Positions 10,328 through 16,777 of a stretch of DNA of 19,795 nt are shown piece by piece. Below the pieces are notes generated by a model. It had not been told where the DNA came from. It ran no database searches and saw nothing but the letters and a program-made list of their open reading frames with translations. The position numbers and the translations under genes are program-made. This DNA comes from Clostridia bacterium (GTDB taxonomy: Bacteria > Bacillota_A > Clostridia > Oscillospirales > Acutalibacteraceae). Location of the stretch: the NCBI GenBank assembly GCA_024699005.1, contig JAILQN010000161.1, positions 1-19,795 on the forward strand. Reading direction: 5' to 3'. Every line of letters begins with the position of its first letter. Within the stretch, counting starts at the first letter, position 1.

Positions 10328-11497
10328 ATGGCAAAAAGATATGTTGACAACAAAACCGTGGAAATCACTCCCGGAAAAAAGAAACACCGCGGCAGAGGCT
10401 GTCTCGTCGTGCTTATCATCCTTGTCGTTATCATAACGGCGGCGGTAGCCGGGATGTACTTCTATCTGAAATCACTCGGAATAAATACCATAGAACGGAC
10501 TTCCGCAGAGGCCGTCTCGAATGAATACCATCTTTTCGAGAATGAAGCAGAGGTAAAGGAGTATTCCGGCATGATAACCGCCGCAAGAGACAACGACGAT
10601 CTGCGCGGCATCCTGAGCGACTGGTACAGGGCTGACGGCGATATTATGGCGACGAACAAAGTCCTCAACATTCTTGTGGTGGGCTATGACGATTCCGGTA
10701 CGGATGATTCGACCGGCAACAGCGACACCATGATAATAGCCTCGATCGACCGCAAGAACAAAAAAATCACTCTCTGTTCTCTTCTGCGCGACAGTTTTAC
10801 CTATTTCGAGGACTCCAACGGCAATGAATATTATTCCAAGCTCAACGCCGCATATGCTTACGGCGGCGCGGACTGTCTGATAAGAGCGGTCGAAAAGAAT
10901 TACAAAATCAGGATCGATCACTTTGCCGCGGTCAATTTTGACGGTTTCATCGCTCTTGTGGACGCTATGGGCGGCATAACCATGACCGTCACGCAGGAAG
11001 AGGCGGAGGCTATAGAGGATTACGCCAAGATCAAGGGCGTGCCCTACGGTGAGAACGTGACACTTAACGGTCTTCACGCTCTGATGTTTTCCAGAATGAG
11101 GAAGATATATATCACGGGCGATGTTCAGCGTACGGTCAACCAGAGAAGAGTTATCAACTCCATAATCAACAAGGCGAAGTCCGATCTTACGGTAAGTTCG
11201 CTCAATAAGATAATAAGCACTGTCGCACCTTATATTTCGACCGATATGTCAGTGACTGACCTTATGAAACTGGGCACGAGCGCCGTGGTCAGCAAATGGT
11301 ACAACTATACCGTTTACTCAATGGAGGCGCCGCCGGAAGAATACAGGCTGGATTACAACGGCAGCCAGTGGATGTGGATCGTGGATTATCCCGCCTCGGC
11401 TCAGTACGTTCAGACCCAGCTGTACGGAGAAACAAACATAGAAATACCCGAAGGGACCGAGTCCGCGCTTTACGCGTATAACAATACCGGGTATTAA
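10328..11497 (+). CDS. LytR-CpsA-Psr (LCP) family cell-wall ligase
   Basis: LCP enzymes transfer glycopolymers (teichoic acids, capsule) from lipid carriers to peptidoglycan at the outer face of the membrane. The 389-aa product has a basic cytoplasmic N-terminus (KKKHRGRG), one membrane helix (about residues 25-47) and an extracellular LCP domain (about 112-285). The domain shows the conserved blocks ILVVGYDDSG...SDTMIIASID, SLLRDS (R154, D155), KLNAAYAYGG, DHFAAVNFDGF, VDAMGGI, and the arginine-rich SRMRKI...QRTVNQRRVI. TGAGGTG lies before ATG 10328, 22 bp after the gyrA stop, so it may be read through from gyrA. The C-terminal 100 residues are less conserved. Which polymer it attaches cannot be told. 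Confidence 0.93.
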   Translation: MAKRYVDNKTVEITPGKKKHRGRGCLVVLIILVVIITAAVAGMYFYLKSLGINTIERTSAEAVSNEYHLFENEAEVKEYSGMITAARDNDDLRGILSDWYRADGDIMATNKVLNILVVGYDDSGTDDSTGNSDTMIIASIDRKNKKITLCSLLRDSFTYFEDSNGNEYYSKLNAAYAYGGADCLIRAVEKNYKIRIDHFAAVNFDGFIALVDAMGGITMTVTQEEAEAIEDYAKIKGVPYGENVTLNGLHALMFSRMRKIYITGDVQRTVNQRRVINSIINKAKSDLTVSSLNKIISTVAPYISTDMSVTDLMKLGTSAVVSKWYNYTVYSMEAPPEEYRLDYNGSQWMWIVDYPASAQYVQTQLYGETNIEIPEGTESALYAYNNTGY

Positions 11498-11515
11498 AAA
11501 CGGGCTGTAAGCAGC

Positions 11516-11533
11516 GCGCGTGCCCACACGCGC
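11516..11533 (+). other. GC-rich hairpin before the GH36 start codon
   Basis: GCGCGTG (11516-11522) and CACGCGC (11527-11533) form a perfect 7-bp stem with a CCCA loop. It ends 8 bp before the TTG start of the glycosidase, and no Shine-Dalgarno is visible. No T-run follows, so it is not a typical terminator. It might limit readthrough or initiation from the upstream gene; that is inference. Confidence 0.55.
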
Positions 11534-11541
11534 ATTGAGTC

Positions 11542-13683
11542 TTGAAATTTTCGGATATATACTACACTCCCGGTCCGGAGCCCGTGTTCTGTTACCGCTC
11601 CGGCGCCGCGGTATATGAGGAACGCTTCTTCCGCGGCGCGCTTGTGGCCTGCGGATGGAATACCGCCGGCTATCCTCTTGATACGTTGTCGCTCCCGAAC
11701 AACCACACCAGGATCGATTTTACCGAATATTCCATACCGCAGTCGTTTTCTTTAACCGCCTGCGGTATATGTCTTGATTTCGGCTGGAAATTCGCGGGTT
11801 TTGAAAAGACCGGAAAAGAAAACCGGATAACTGGAGAGATCAGACTTGAGTCCTCGCTTCTGCCCGTAACGGCTTACGTACGGACCGTTATTGACGGCAC
11901 AGGCGCGTTCACAAGAAATATTGAGATCGAAAACACCGGAACAGAGTATATTCCCTTGAGCAGGATCGTCCTGATGGGCGGAGCTCTGGAGACGATGCGG
12001 GGATTGAACCGTTTTCCGGAAATCGATACTTCAGATATATACACTCTCGGATATTTCCGCGAGTCCGGCTGGGGCCGTGAGGGCTCTTACGCCGAAAGCC
12101 CGCTGACCGAAGGCGTCCATGCGGTCGACTGCCGCTTTGGTCGCGACAGACACCGTCACCCCGTACTGTTCATAAAGAACGAGGCCGGAGGCGATATATA
12201 TGAGATACAGGTCGGATACAGCGCGGGAGTCAGATTTACCGTAGATTATGACGCGTCTTCCGGGAGCGACAGGACAAGGCTGGCTTTCGGCGCCGAGGTC
12301 ACCGGGTACGCGCCTCTGCTGGTACTGCGGCCTGGGGAACGATTCTGTCTGCCGGAGACGCATATTGCCGCAGTGCACGGCGGGCTCGACGACGCGGTCA
12401 ACGCCATGAACGCCCATATCAGGCGGTCCGTGCTGACCATGCCCGGGGCGGAGGATACCGCCTGTCTTGTGGGCTCAGGCATGGGCGCGGAGCACGATAT
12501 GCTGCCGGATACCACAAAGGCTTATATGGATCAGCTCGCCGCGATGGGCGCGGAGGTCTTTATAATCGACGCCGGCTGGGCATGCCCGCCGGAGGAACCG
12601 ATAGACTGGGGCGGATGCAACGGCAGAAACACGCCGGATCCCGACCGTTACCCGGGCGATTCTTTCCGCGAACTGCGGGATTACTGCCATTCAAAAGGCA
12701 TGAAGTTCGGTCTTTGGGTGGAAATAGAGCGCATAGGCAGACGCAGCGGCGTATTTGCCGATCACCCGGAATGGAGGGGAGTCGACAGGTTCGGCAACCG
12801 TTCCGATCAGTTTCTTGACCTGACCGTTCCGGAGGCGTTTGACTGGGCTTATTCCGAATGCGCACGGATAATTGAGGAATACGGCGTCGGGCTGTTCCGC
12901 GTGGATTACAATATCGGAGCGGACGAGTATTATAAATTCCGTGACACGGATTCCTGCGGGATCGCCGAATGTACGGCTCTCAGGCATTATGCGGCGGTAT
13001 ATGAGCTTTACCGCAGGCTTCACGAGCGCTTCCCGGACGTTATTTTCGAAAACTGCGCCGGCGGGGGCGGCAGGACCGATCTGGGCATGCTCAAAGCATT
13101 CAATCATACCTGGGTCTCCGACTGGCAGATATCTCCGCGGTCTGTCGCGATCACGAACGGAATGACCCTGGCGCTTCCGCCCGAGCGGGTGGACAGGCTG
13201 TTTGCAGGTATGGGCTGCCACGAATACGGCGGACTCGATCTGCATATCCGCAATACCATGCTCACCCATATGTCCCTCAACGTGATATCTCCGAAGAATG
13301 CGGAGCTTAACGCGGACAGTACGGCGTTTGTACGCCGAAGCGTGGATATCTATAAAAATTTCATACGTCCGTTTTTGCCGGAAGCTCTTGTGTATCACCA
13401 CACGCCGGAGGCTTACGCGAAAACCGGCGGCGGTTTTTCCGCCCTCGAGACAGCGTCTCCCGATAAACGCCGCGGGGCGTGCGCGGTATTCGCGCTTCAG
13501 AAGCCGGTCACAGGAGAATACAGGCTTTATCCCAAAGGTATCGACCCGTCTCTTGAATATACCGTGACTCTCGATAATTACGGCGCGGGCTTTAAGATGA
13601 GCGGATTCGCTCTGATGAATGACGGAATAAAAATCAGGATTCCGTCGGCGCTGTCGTCCGAATTGGTATTGTACGAAAGTTGA
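11542..13683 (+). CDS. Alpha-galactosidase-like glycoside hydrolase, GH36 type
   Basis: The enzyme is predicted to release terminal alpha-galactose from oligosaccharides (raffinose, melibiose, mannan side chains). It has 713 aa, the usual GH36 size, and no signal peptide, so it is probably cytoplasmic. The N-terminal beta-sandwich is followed by a (beta/alpha)8 barrel with IIDAGW, MKFGLWVEIE, the nucleophile D455 in LFRVDYN, FENCAGGGGRTDLGML, and the acid/base D527 in WVSDWQ. The C-terminal beta-domain ends SSELVLYES. The common (K/R)WDxN nucleophile motif appears as RVDYN, and WVEIER replaces the usual WFEPEM, so substrate preference may differ from characterised members. An in-frame TGA at 11536 fixes the N-terminus at or after TTG 11542, which has no clear ribosome binding site. 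Confidence 0.87.
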   Translation: MKFSDIYYTPGPEPVFCYRSGAAVYEERFFRGALVACGWNTAGYPLDTLSLPNNHTRIDFTEYSIPQSFSLTACGICLDFGWKFAGFEKTGKENRITGEIRLESSLLPVTAYVRTVIDGTGAFTRNIEIENTGTEYIPLSRIVLMGGALETMRGLNRFPEIDTSDIYTLGYFRESGWGREGSYAESPLTEGVHAVDCRFGRDRHRHPVLFIKNEAGGDIYEIQVGYSAGVRFTVDYDASSGSDRTRLAFGAEVTGYAPLLVLRPGERFCLPETHIAAVHGGLDDAVNAMNAHIRRSVLTMPGAEDTACLVGSGMGAEHDMLPDTTKAYMDQLAAMGAEVFIIDAGWACPPEEPIDWGGCNGRNTPDPDRYPGDSFRELRDYCHSKGMKFGLWVEIERIGRRSGVFADHPEWRGVDRFGNRSDQFLDLTVPEAFDWAYSECARIIEEYGVGLFRVDYNIGADEYYKFRDTDSCGIAECTALRHYAAVYELYRRLHERFPDVIFENCAGGGGRTDLGMLKAFNHTWVSDWQISPRSVAITNGMTLALPPERVDRLFAGMGCHEYGGLDLHIRNTMLTHMSLNVISPKNAELNADSTAFVRRSVDIYKNFIRPFLPEALVYHHTPEAYAKTGGGFSALETASPDKRRGACAVFALQKPVTGEYRLYPKGIDPSLEYTVTLDNYGAGFKMSGFALMNDGIKIRIPSALSSELVLYES

Positions 13684-13814
13684 CAGCAAACAGCGAACAG
13701 CAAACAGTTGATAAACGGCAGCGGGTTTTTTCCCGGAAAAGGTAATTGCTGTGATCTCTGAAAAGCGGAAAGCTTCGGCATGAGAACTGTTCGCTGTTTA
13801 CTGTTCGCTGTTAA
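13683..13814. repeat. Inverted pair of 4x7-bp arrays (possible miniature repeat element)
   Basis: The left arm is four heptamers ACAGCAA, ACAGCGA, ACAGCAA, ACAGTTG (13683-13710), starting on the last base of the GH36 stop codon. The right arm is CTGTTCG, CTGTTTA, CTGTTCG, CTGTTAA (13787-13814). The arms are near reverse complements with a 76-bp centre, so the transcript could form a long imperfect hairpin. The centre has CGGG-TTTTTT-CCCG but no gene. The element fills the gap before the dehydrogenase ribosome binding site. Confidence 0.8.
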
Positions 13815-13836
13815 CAAATTAAAGGAGGTAAATATT

Positions 13837-14685
13837 ATGCAGCATGAAAACTTAAACGGCAGAGTGGCCGTAGTCACCGGCGCAGGCGGAGTCCTGTGCA
13901 GCGGTTTTTCAAAGGATCTGGCGGCTCAGGGCGTCAAAGTCGCCCTGCTCGATCTGAATTACGACGCCGCAAAGGCGGTGGCGGACGAGATCAACGCAGG
14001 CGGCGGCAGGGCGATCGCCGTCGGCTGCAACGTGCTGGAGCCGGAGAGTCTTGCCAAAGCGCGCGAGACCGTCAACGCTGAACTCGGCACAGTTGATATC
14101 CTTCTCAACGGCGCGGGCGGCAACAACCCGAAGGGCACCACCACGAAGGACAAGCTGGAGTTCGCCGATCTTGAGAACAAGGCGGAGGGAGTCAAGACGT
14201 TCTTCGATCTGGACCCCGCCGGGATCGAGTTCGTGTTCAACCTGAATTTCCTGGGCACGCTTCTCACTACCCAGGCGTTCGCTGCGGATATGGTGGGCAA
14301 GGAGCACGCCTGCATCATCAACATATCCTCGATGAACGCTTTCAAACCGCTGACCCGTATACCGGCTTATTCCGCGGCGAAAGCTGCCGTGTCCAATTTC
14401 ACCCAGTTCATGGCGGTGCATTTCTCGGACGTGGGCATCAGGGTGAACGCCATGGCTCCGGGGTTCTTTTCCACCAATCAGAACAGGACCCTGCTTTACA
14501 ATCCGGACGGTTCCCTCTCGGAGCGCAGCAAAAAGATAATCGGTCATACGCCGCTGGGCCGCTTTGGAACGACGGACGATCTGACCGGCACGCTTCTTTA
14601 CCTTGCGGACGATGAGTATTCAGGGTTCGTGACGGGCGTCATTATTCCGATAGACGGAGGATTTTCGGCATACTCGGGAGTGTGA
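13837..14685 (+). CDS. uxuB: UxuB-like short-chain dehydrogenase (D-mannonate oxidoreductase family)
   Basis: This is a classical SDR oxidoreductase with a Rossmann fold. The NAD(P) loop is TGAGGVLCSG (residues 14-23), the catalytic residues are S164/S165, Y178 and K182 (YSAAK), and the C-terminus is IDGGFSAYSGV. The cofactor loop with VLC and the FSAYSGV end resemble Firmicutes fructuronate reductase / D-mannonate oxidoreductase (UxuB, formerly YjmF), which acts in hexuronate breakdown. The function is family inference, since uxuA and uxaC are not in the window. The 282-aa length fits that family. AAAGGAGG precedes ATG 13837 at good spacing; an in-frame ATG at 13780 would read through the repeat arm and is rejected. 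Heptamer arrays flank the gene, and a diverged copy of its last 192 bp lies 0.66 kb downstream. Confidence 0.85.
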   Translation: MQHENLNGRVAVVTGAGGVLCSGFSKDLAAQGVKVALLDLNYDAAKAVADEINAGGGRAIAVGCNVLEPESLAKARETVNAELGTVDILLNGAGGNNPKGTTTKDKLEFADLENKAEGVKTFFDLDPAGIEFVFNLNFLGTLLTTQAFAADMVGKEHACIINISSMNAFKPLTRIPAYSAAKAAVSNFTQFMAVHFSDVGIRVNAMAPGFFSTNQNRTLLYNPDGSLSERSKKIIGHTPLGRFGTTDDLTGTLLYLADDEYSGFVTGVIIPIDGGFSAYSGV

Positions 14686-14691
14686 GTCAGT

Positions 14692-14719
14692 GTGGAGAGT
14701 GGAGAGTAGAGAGTGGAGT
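14692..14719 (+). repeat. 4x7-bp tandem array after the dehydrogenase
   Basis: The units are GTGGAGA, GTGGAGA, GTAGAGA and GTGGAGT, exactly 28 bp. It starts seven bases after the dehydrogenase stop codon, at the point where homology to the downstream remnant ends. It has the same period and copy number as the arms at 13683-13814 but a different unit. Confidence 0.85.
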
Positions 14720-14742
14720 TTAATAAAATACGCAATTCGATG

Positions 14743-15132
14743 ATGAAAACAATTGAATACTATATGTCTTTACCTTATCGTCTCGAAATAATACCGGACG
14801 TTGAGGAGGGTGGCTTCGGAGCCCGCTATCCGGAGCTTCCCGGGTGTATTACCTGCGCCGAAACTCTTGAGGGCGTCATCGCGAACGCTGAAGATGCGAA
14901 GAGGGTCTGGCTCGAAGCGGCTCTCGAAGACGGCGTTGAAATCGCCGAACCCTCGCAGGATCAGGATCTGTCCGAGTATTCGGGGCAGTTTAAGCTCCGT
15001 ATGCCGAAAAGTCTTCACAGATCGCTTTCCGTTCACGCTAAGGAAGAGGGTATAAGCATGAATCAGTATTGCCTGTATCTTTTGGCGAAAAATGATACGG
15101 CGCATACTGCAAAAGCACCTGCAGTATCTTAA
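14743..15132 (+). CDS. HicB-family antitoxin-like protein (orphan)
   Basis: The N-terminal half is the HicB partial RNase H-like fold (YRLEIIPDVEEGGFGARYPELPGC, then a NAEDAKRVWLEAALEDG helix). The C-terminal half is a ribbon-helix-helix DNA-binding domain (FKLRMPKSLHRSL...EGISMNQYCLYLLAK). HicB proteins neutralise the HicA mRNA interferase and repress their own operon. No hicA-like small frame is present on either side: upstream is the heptamer array and downstream a pseudogene, so this is a solitary copy and its partner, if any, is elsewhere. ATG 14743 gives the usual MKTIEYYMSLPYR start; ATG 14740 is also possible, and an open frame extends to GTG 14713 inside the repeat array. No strong ribosome binding site is seen. 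The length is 129 aa. Confidence 0.85.
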   Translation: MKTIEYYMSLPYRLEIIPDVEEGGFGARYPELPGCITCAETLEGVIANAEDAKRVWLEAALEDGVEIAEPSQDQDLSEYSGQFKLRMPKSLHRSLSVHAKEEGISMNQYCLYLLAKNDTAHTAKAPAVS

Positions 15133-15154
15133 AAGATTTCCTGTGAATTGAGTT

Positions 15155-15346
15155 CAATCCGGACGGTTCTCTCTCGGAGCGCAGCAAATAGATAATCGGA
15201 CATACTTCGCTCTGGTGTTTCGGAACGACGGACGATCTGACCGGCATGCTCCTTTACCTCGCGGACGACGAGTATTCCGGCTTCGTTACGGGAGTCATCA
15301 TCCCGATAGACGGAAGATTCTCGGCTTATTCGGGAGTGTGAGTCAG
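15155..15346 (+). pseudogene. Decayed 3'-end copy of the UxuB-like dehydrogenase
   Basis: These 192 bp align without gaps to 14499-14690, the last 62 codons and following bases of the dehydrogenase. My hand count is 25 differences, about 87% identity. The reading frame has an AAG-to-TAG nonsense change (SK* where the intact gene has SKK), and the conserved PLGRFG is SLWCFG. Most other differences are synonymous, so the copy was probably part of a functional gene for some time before decay. Homology extends five bases past the stop codon, then ends. There is no start codon, 5' part or ribosome binding site. The rest of the 303-bp gap between the HicB gene and the next gene (15133-15154, 15347-15418) shows nothing I can name. 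Confidence 0.87.
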
Positions 15347-15435
15347 AGGATTAAAAATACTGACTGACAGCACCTGATCGACACAAATCGACGGCCTTCA
15401 ACTCAACGCTTAACATTTAAAAAGGAGAAACTTCT

Positions 15436-16698
15436 ATGAAACACGGTATTTCTGTTTTACTTGCGGTCATAATGCTCGCCGGTATCATTATCGTTCCGGG
15501 CGTTACCGCTTCGGCGGCGGATATCAGAACCGGCACGCTTGTCACATTCGGTTCTTATCCGCAAACGAGTGTGATCGATCCGTCTGTGCTTGCTGAGCTC
15601 AATTCCCTGTCTTTAAACTGGACGTATTATGATTATTACTGCGACGGCAAACAGGAAGACTATATGAAATACGCCGACGTCACTCTTTCCGGGGATCGTT
15701 ACAGGGCGGTATCTTTTACACATTACAGACCGTGTTGGCGGAATGACAGTGCTTCTTACACATATCAGGACGACAACGGCTATGAGCCCGGCAAGATATA
15801 CTGGTTCAGGTATGATCCGATAGTATGGCGGGTGCTGGACCCAGACAAAGGACTGCTGATGGCTGAGAATCTTATCGACAGCCAGCCTTTCCATAATGAA
15901 TATTACAGTGGATACGGCGACGCAAACCATGAGCATTACGCTTCAAACTGGGCGTATTCCTCGCTGCGTTCGTGGATGAACGGCGAATTCTGTGATACCG
16001 CGTTCGGCGCGGAGAAGAGTTATATCACAACCGCTTCACTGACCACGCCGTCAAGTTATTCGTCGGAATATGACGCCGACCCTACAAAGGACAAGGTGTT
16101 CCTTCTTTCAAGAGCCGACGTATTAAATACTTCGTACCGCTTCAGTTCGGACTACGGTTCCGGCGCGGACACAAACCGCATAGCTTACGGCACCGATTAC
16201 GCCAGATGTCAGGGATTGTGGGTGTATTTGTCGACAGGCGTCTATGACAGCGGCGCGTCGTTGTGGCTTCTGCGCACTCCTTATTACGGCTACGATACAG
16301 ACTACGTCGACGGCGACGGCGGTGTCGACTGCTTCTACCTTACCGACATCACATACGGTGGTATCCGCCCTGCTTTGAATGTTGATCTTCAATCTGCAAT
16401 CTCACAGTCATTGATCAAAGTAACCGACAGAAATAATCTTGTTATAAACGGACCGGCGGGAACGGAGATCCCGGGAACCGGCAAGACGTATGCTCCCGGC
16501 GACGTGGACGGCAACGGTCAGATCCTCGCCGACGACGCGCGGCTCGCCCTTCGCTTCTCCGCAAAGCTTGAGGACCTTGACGAAAATCAGCAAAAGGCAG
16601 CCGACGTAGACTGCAACGGTCAGGTCCTTGCCGACGACGCGAGGCAGATACTGCGGTTCTCCGCGAAACTTCAGCAGGAATTTGATAAGGTCTCTTAA
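15436..16698 (+). CDS. Secreted DUF6273-like protein with C-terminal type I dockerin
   Basis: The 420-aa product starts with a signal peptide (KHGISVLLAVIMLAGIIIVPGVTASAA is charged then hydrophobic; cleavage about residue 28). The middle (about 33-320) matches the DUF6273 pattern: VTFGSYPQT, PIVWRVLD, LLMAENLIDSQPFHN, LRSWMNGEFCDTAF, VFLLSRADV, LWLLRTP, GGIRPALNVDL. Its function is unknown. The C-terminus holds two dockerin calcium-binding repeats, DVDGNGQILADDARLALRFS and DVDCNGQVLADDARQILRFS, separated by a short linker. Dockerins bind cohesins on scaffoldins or the cell surface; this ADDAR type is common in Clostridia and does not by itself prove a cellulosome. AAGGAGA precedes ATG 15436. 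No promoter was identified. Confidence 0.86.
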   Translation: MKHGISVLLAVIMLAGIIIVPGVTASAADIRTGTLVTFGSYPQTSVIDPSVLAELNSLSLNWTYYDYYCDGKQEDYMKYADVTLSGDRYRAVSFTHYRPCWRNDSASYTYQDDNGYEPGKIYWFRYDPIVWRVLDPDKGLLMAENLIDSQPFHNEYYSGYGDANHEHYASNWAYSSLRSWMNGEFCDTAFGAEKSYITTASLTTPSSYSSEYDADPTKDKVFLLSRADVLNTSYRFSSDYGSGADTNRIAYGTDYARCQGLWVYLSTGVYDSGASLWLLRTPYYGYDTDYVDGDGGVDCFYLTDITYGGIRPALNVDLQSAISQSLIKVTDRNNLVINGPAGTEIPGTGKTYAPGDVDGNGQILADDARLALRFSAKLEDLDENQQKAADVDCNGQVLADDARQILRFSAKLQQEFDKVS

Positions 16699-16710
16699 AC
16701 AAATTCTCTG

Positions 16711-16764
16711 TTGACAATCCGACTTTTTGCGACTATAATAAAATTGGAATTCAGATTAGTCGGA
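16711..16764 (+). promoter_or_regulatory. Consensus promoter with inverted repeat before the AAA/DUF4143 gene
   Basis: TTGACA (16711-16716), a 17-bp spacer and TATAAT (16734-16739) are a perfect sigma-A consensus. TCCGACT (16718-16724) within the spacer and AGTCGGA (16758-16764) in the leader form an inverted repeat about four helical turns apart. CGACT recurs at 16730-16734. Such a strong promoter with flanking half-sites suggests a repressor, but no regulator is identified. Confidence 0.85.
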
Positions 16765-16777
16765 ATGAGGCGTTATT

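Noticed and set aside
11516..11533. Rho-independent terminator after the LCP gene
   Set aside because: The stem is good but there is no T-run; the sequence after it is ATTGAGTC.
13720..13740. Terminator after the GH36 gene (GCGGG, T-run, CCCG)
   Set aside because: The T-run is the loop of the possible hairpin rather than following it, so the geometry is wrong.
13780..13836. Upstream ATG for the dehydrogenase at 13780
   Set aside because: It would translate the heptamer arm, whereas ATG 13837 has an AAAGGAGG site and matches the family N-terminus.
13683..14719. CRISPR-like short repeats
   Set aside because: The heptamers are contiguous with no unique spacers, and no cas genes are present.
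14499..15346. Insertion sequence or integrative element around the HicB gene
   Set aside because: No transposase, integrase, terminal inverted repeats or target-site duplication was seen; only the duplicated gene end suggests insertion, so it is kept as a hypothesis.
15436..16698. Dockerin taken as proof of a cellulosome
   Set aside because: This dockerin type occurs widely in Clostridia without scaffoldins, and no cohesin gene is in the window.
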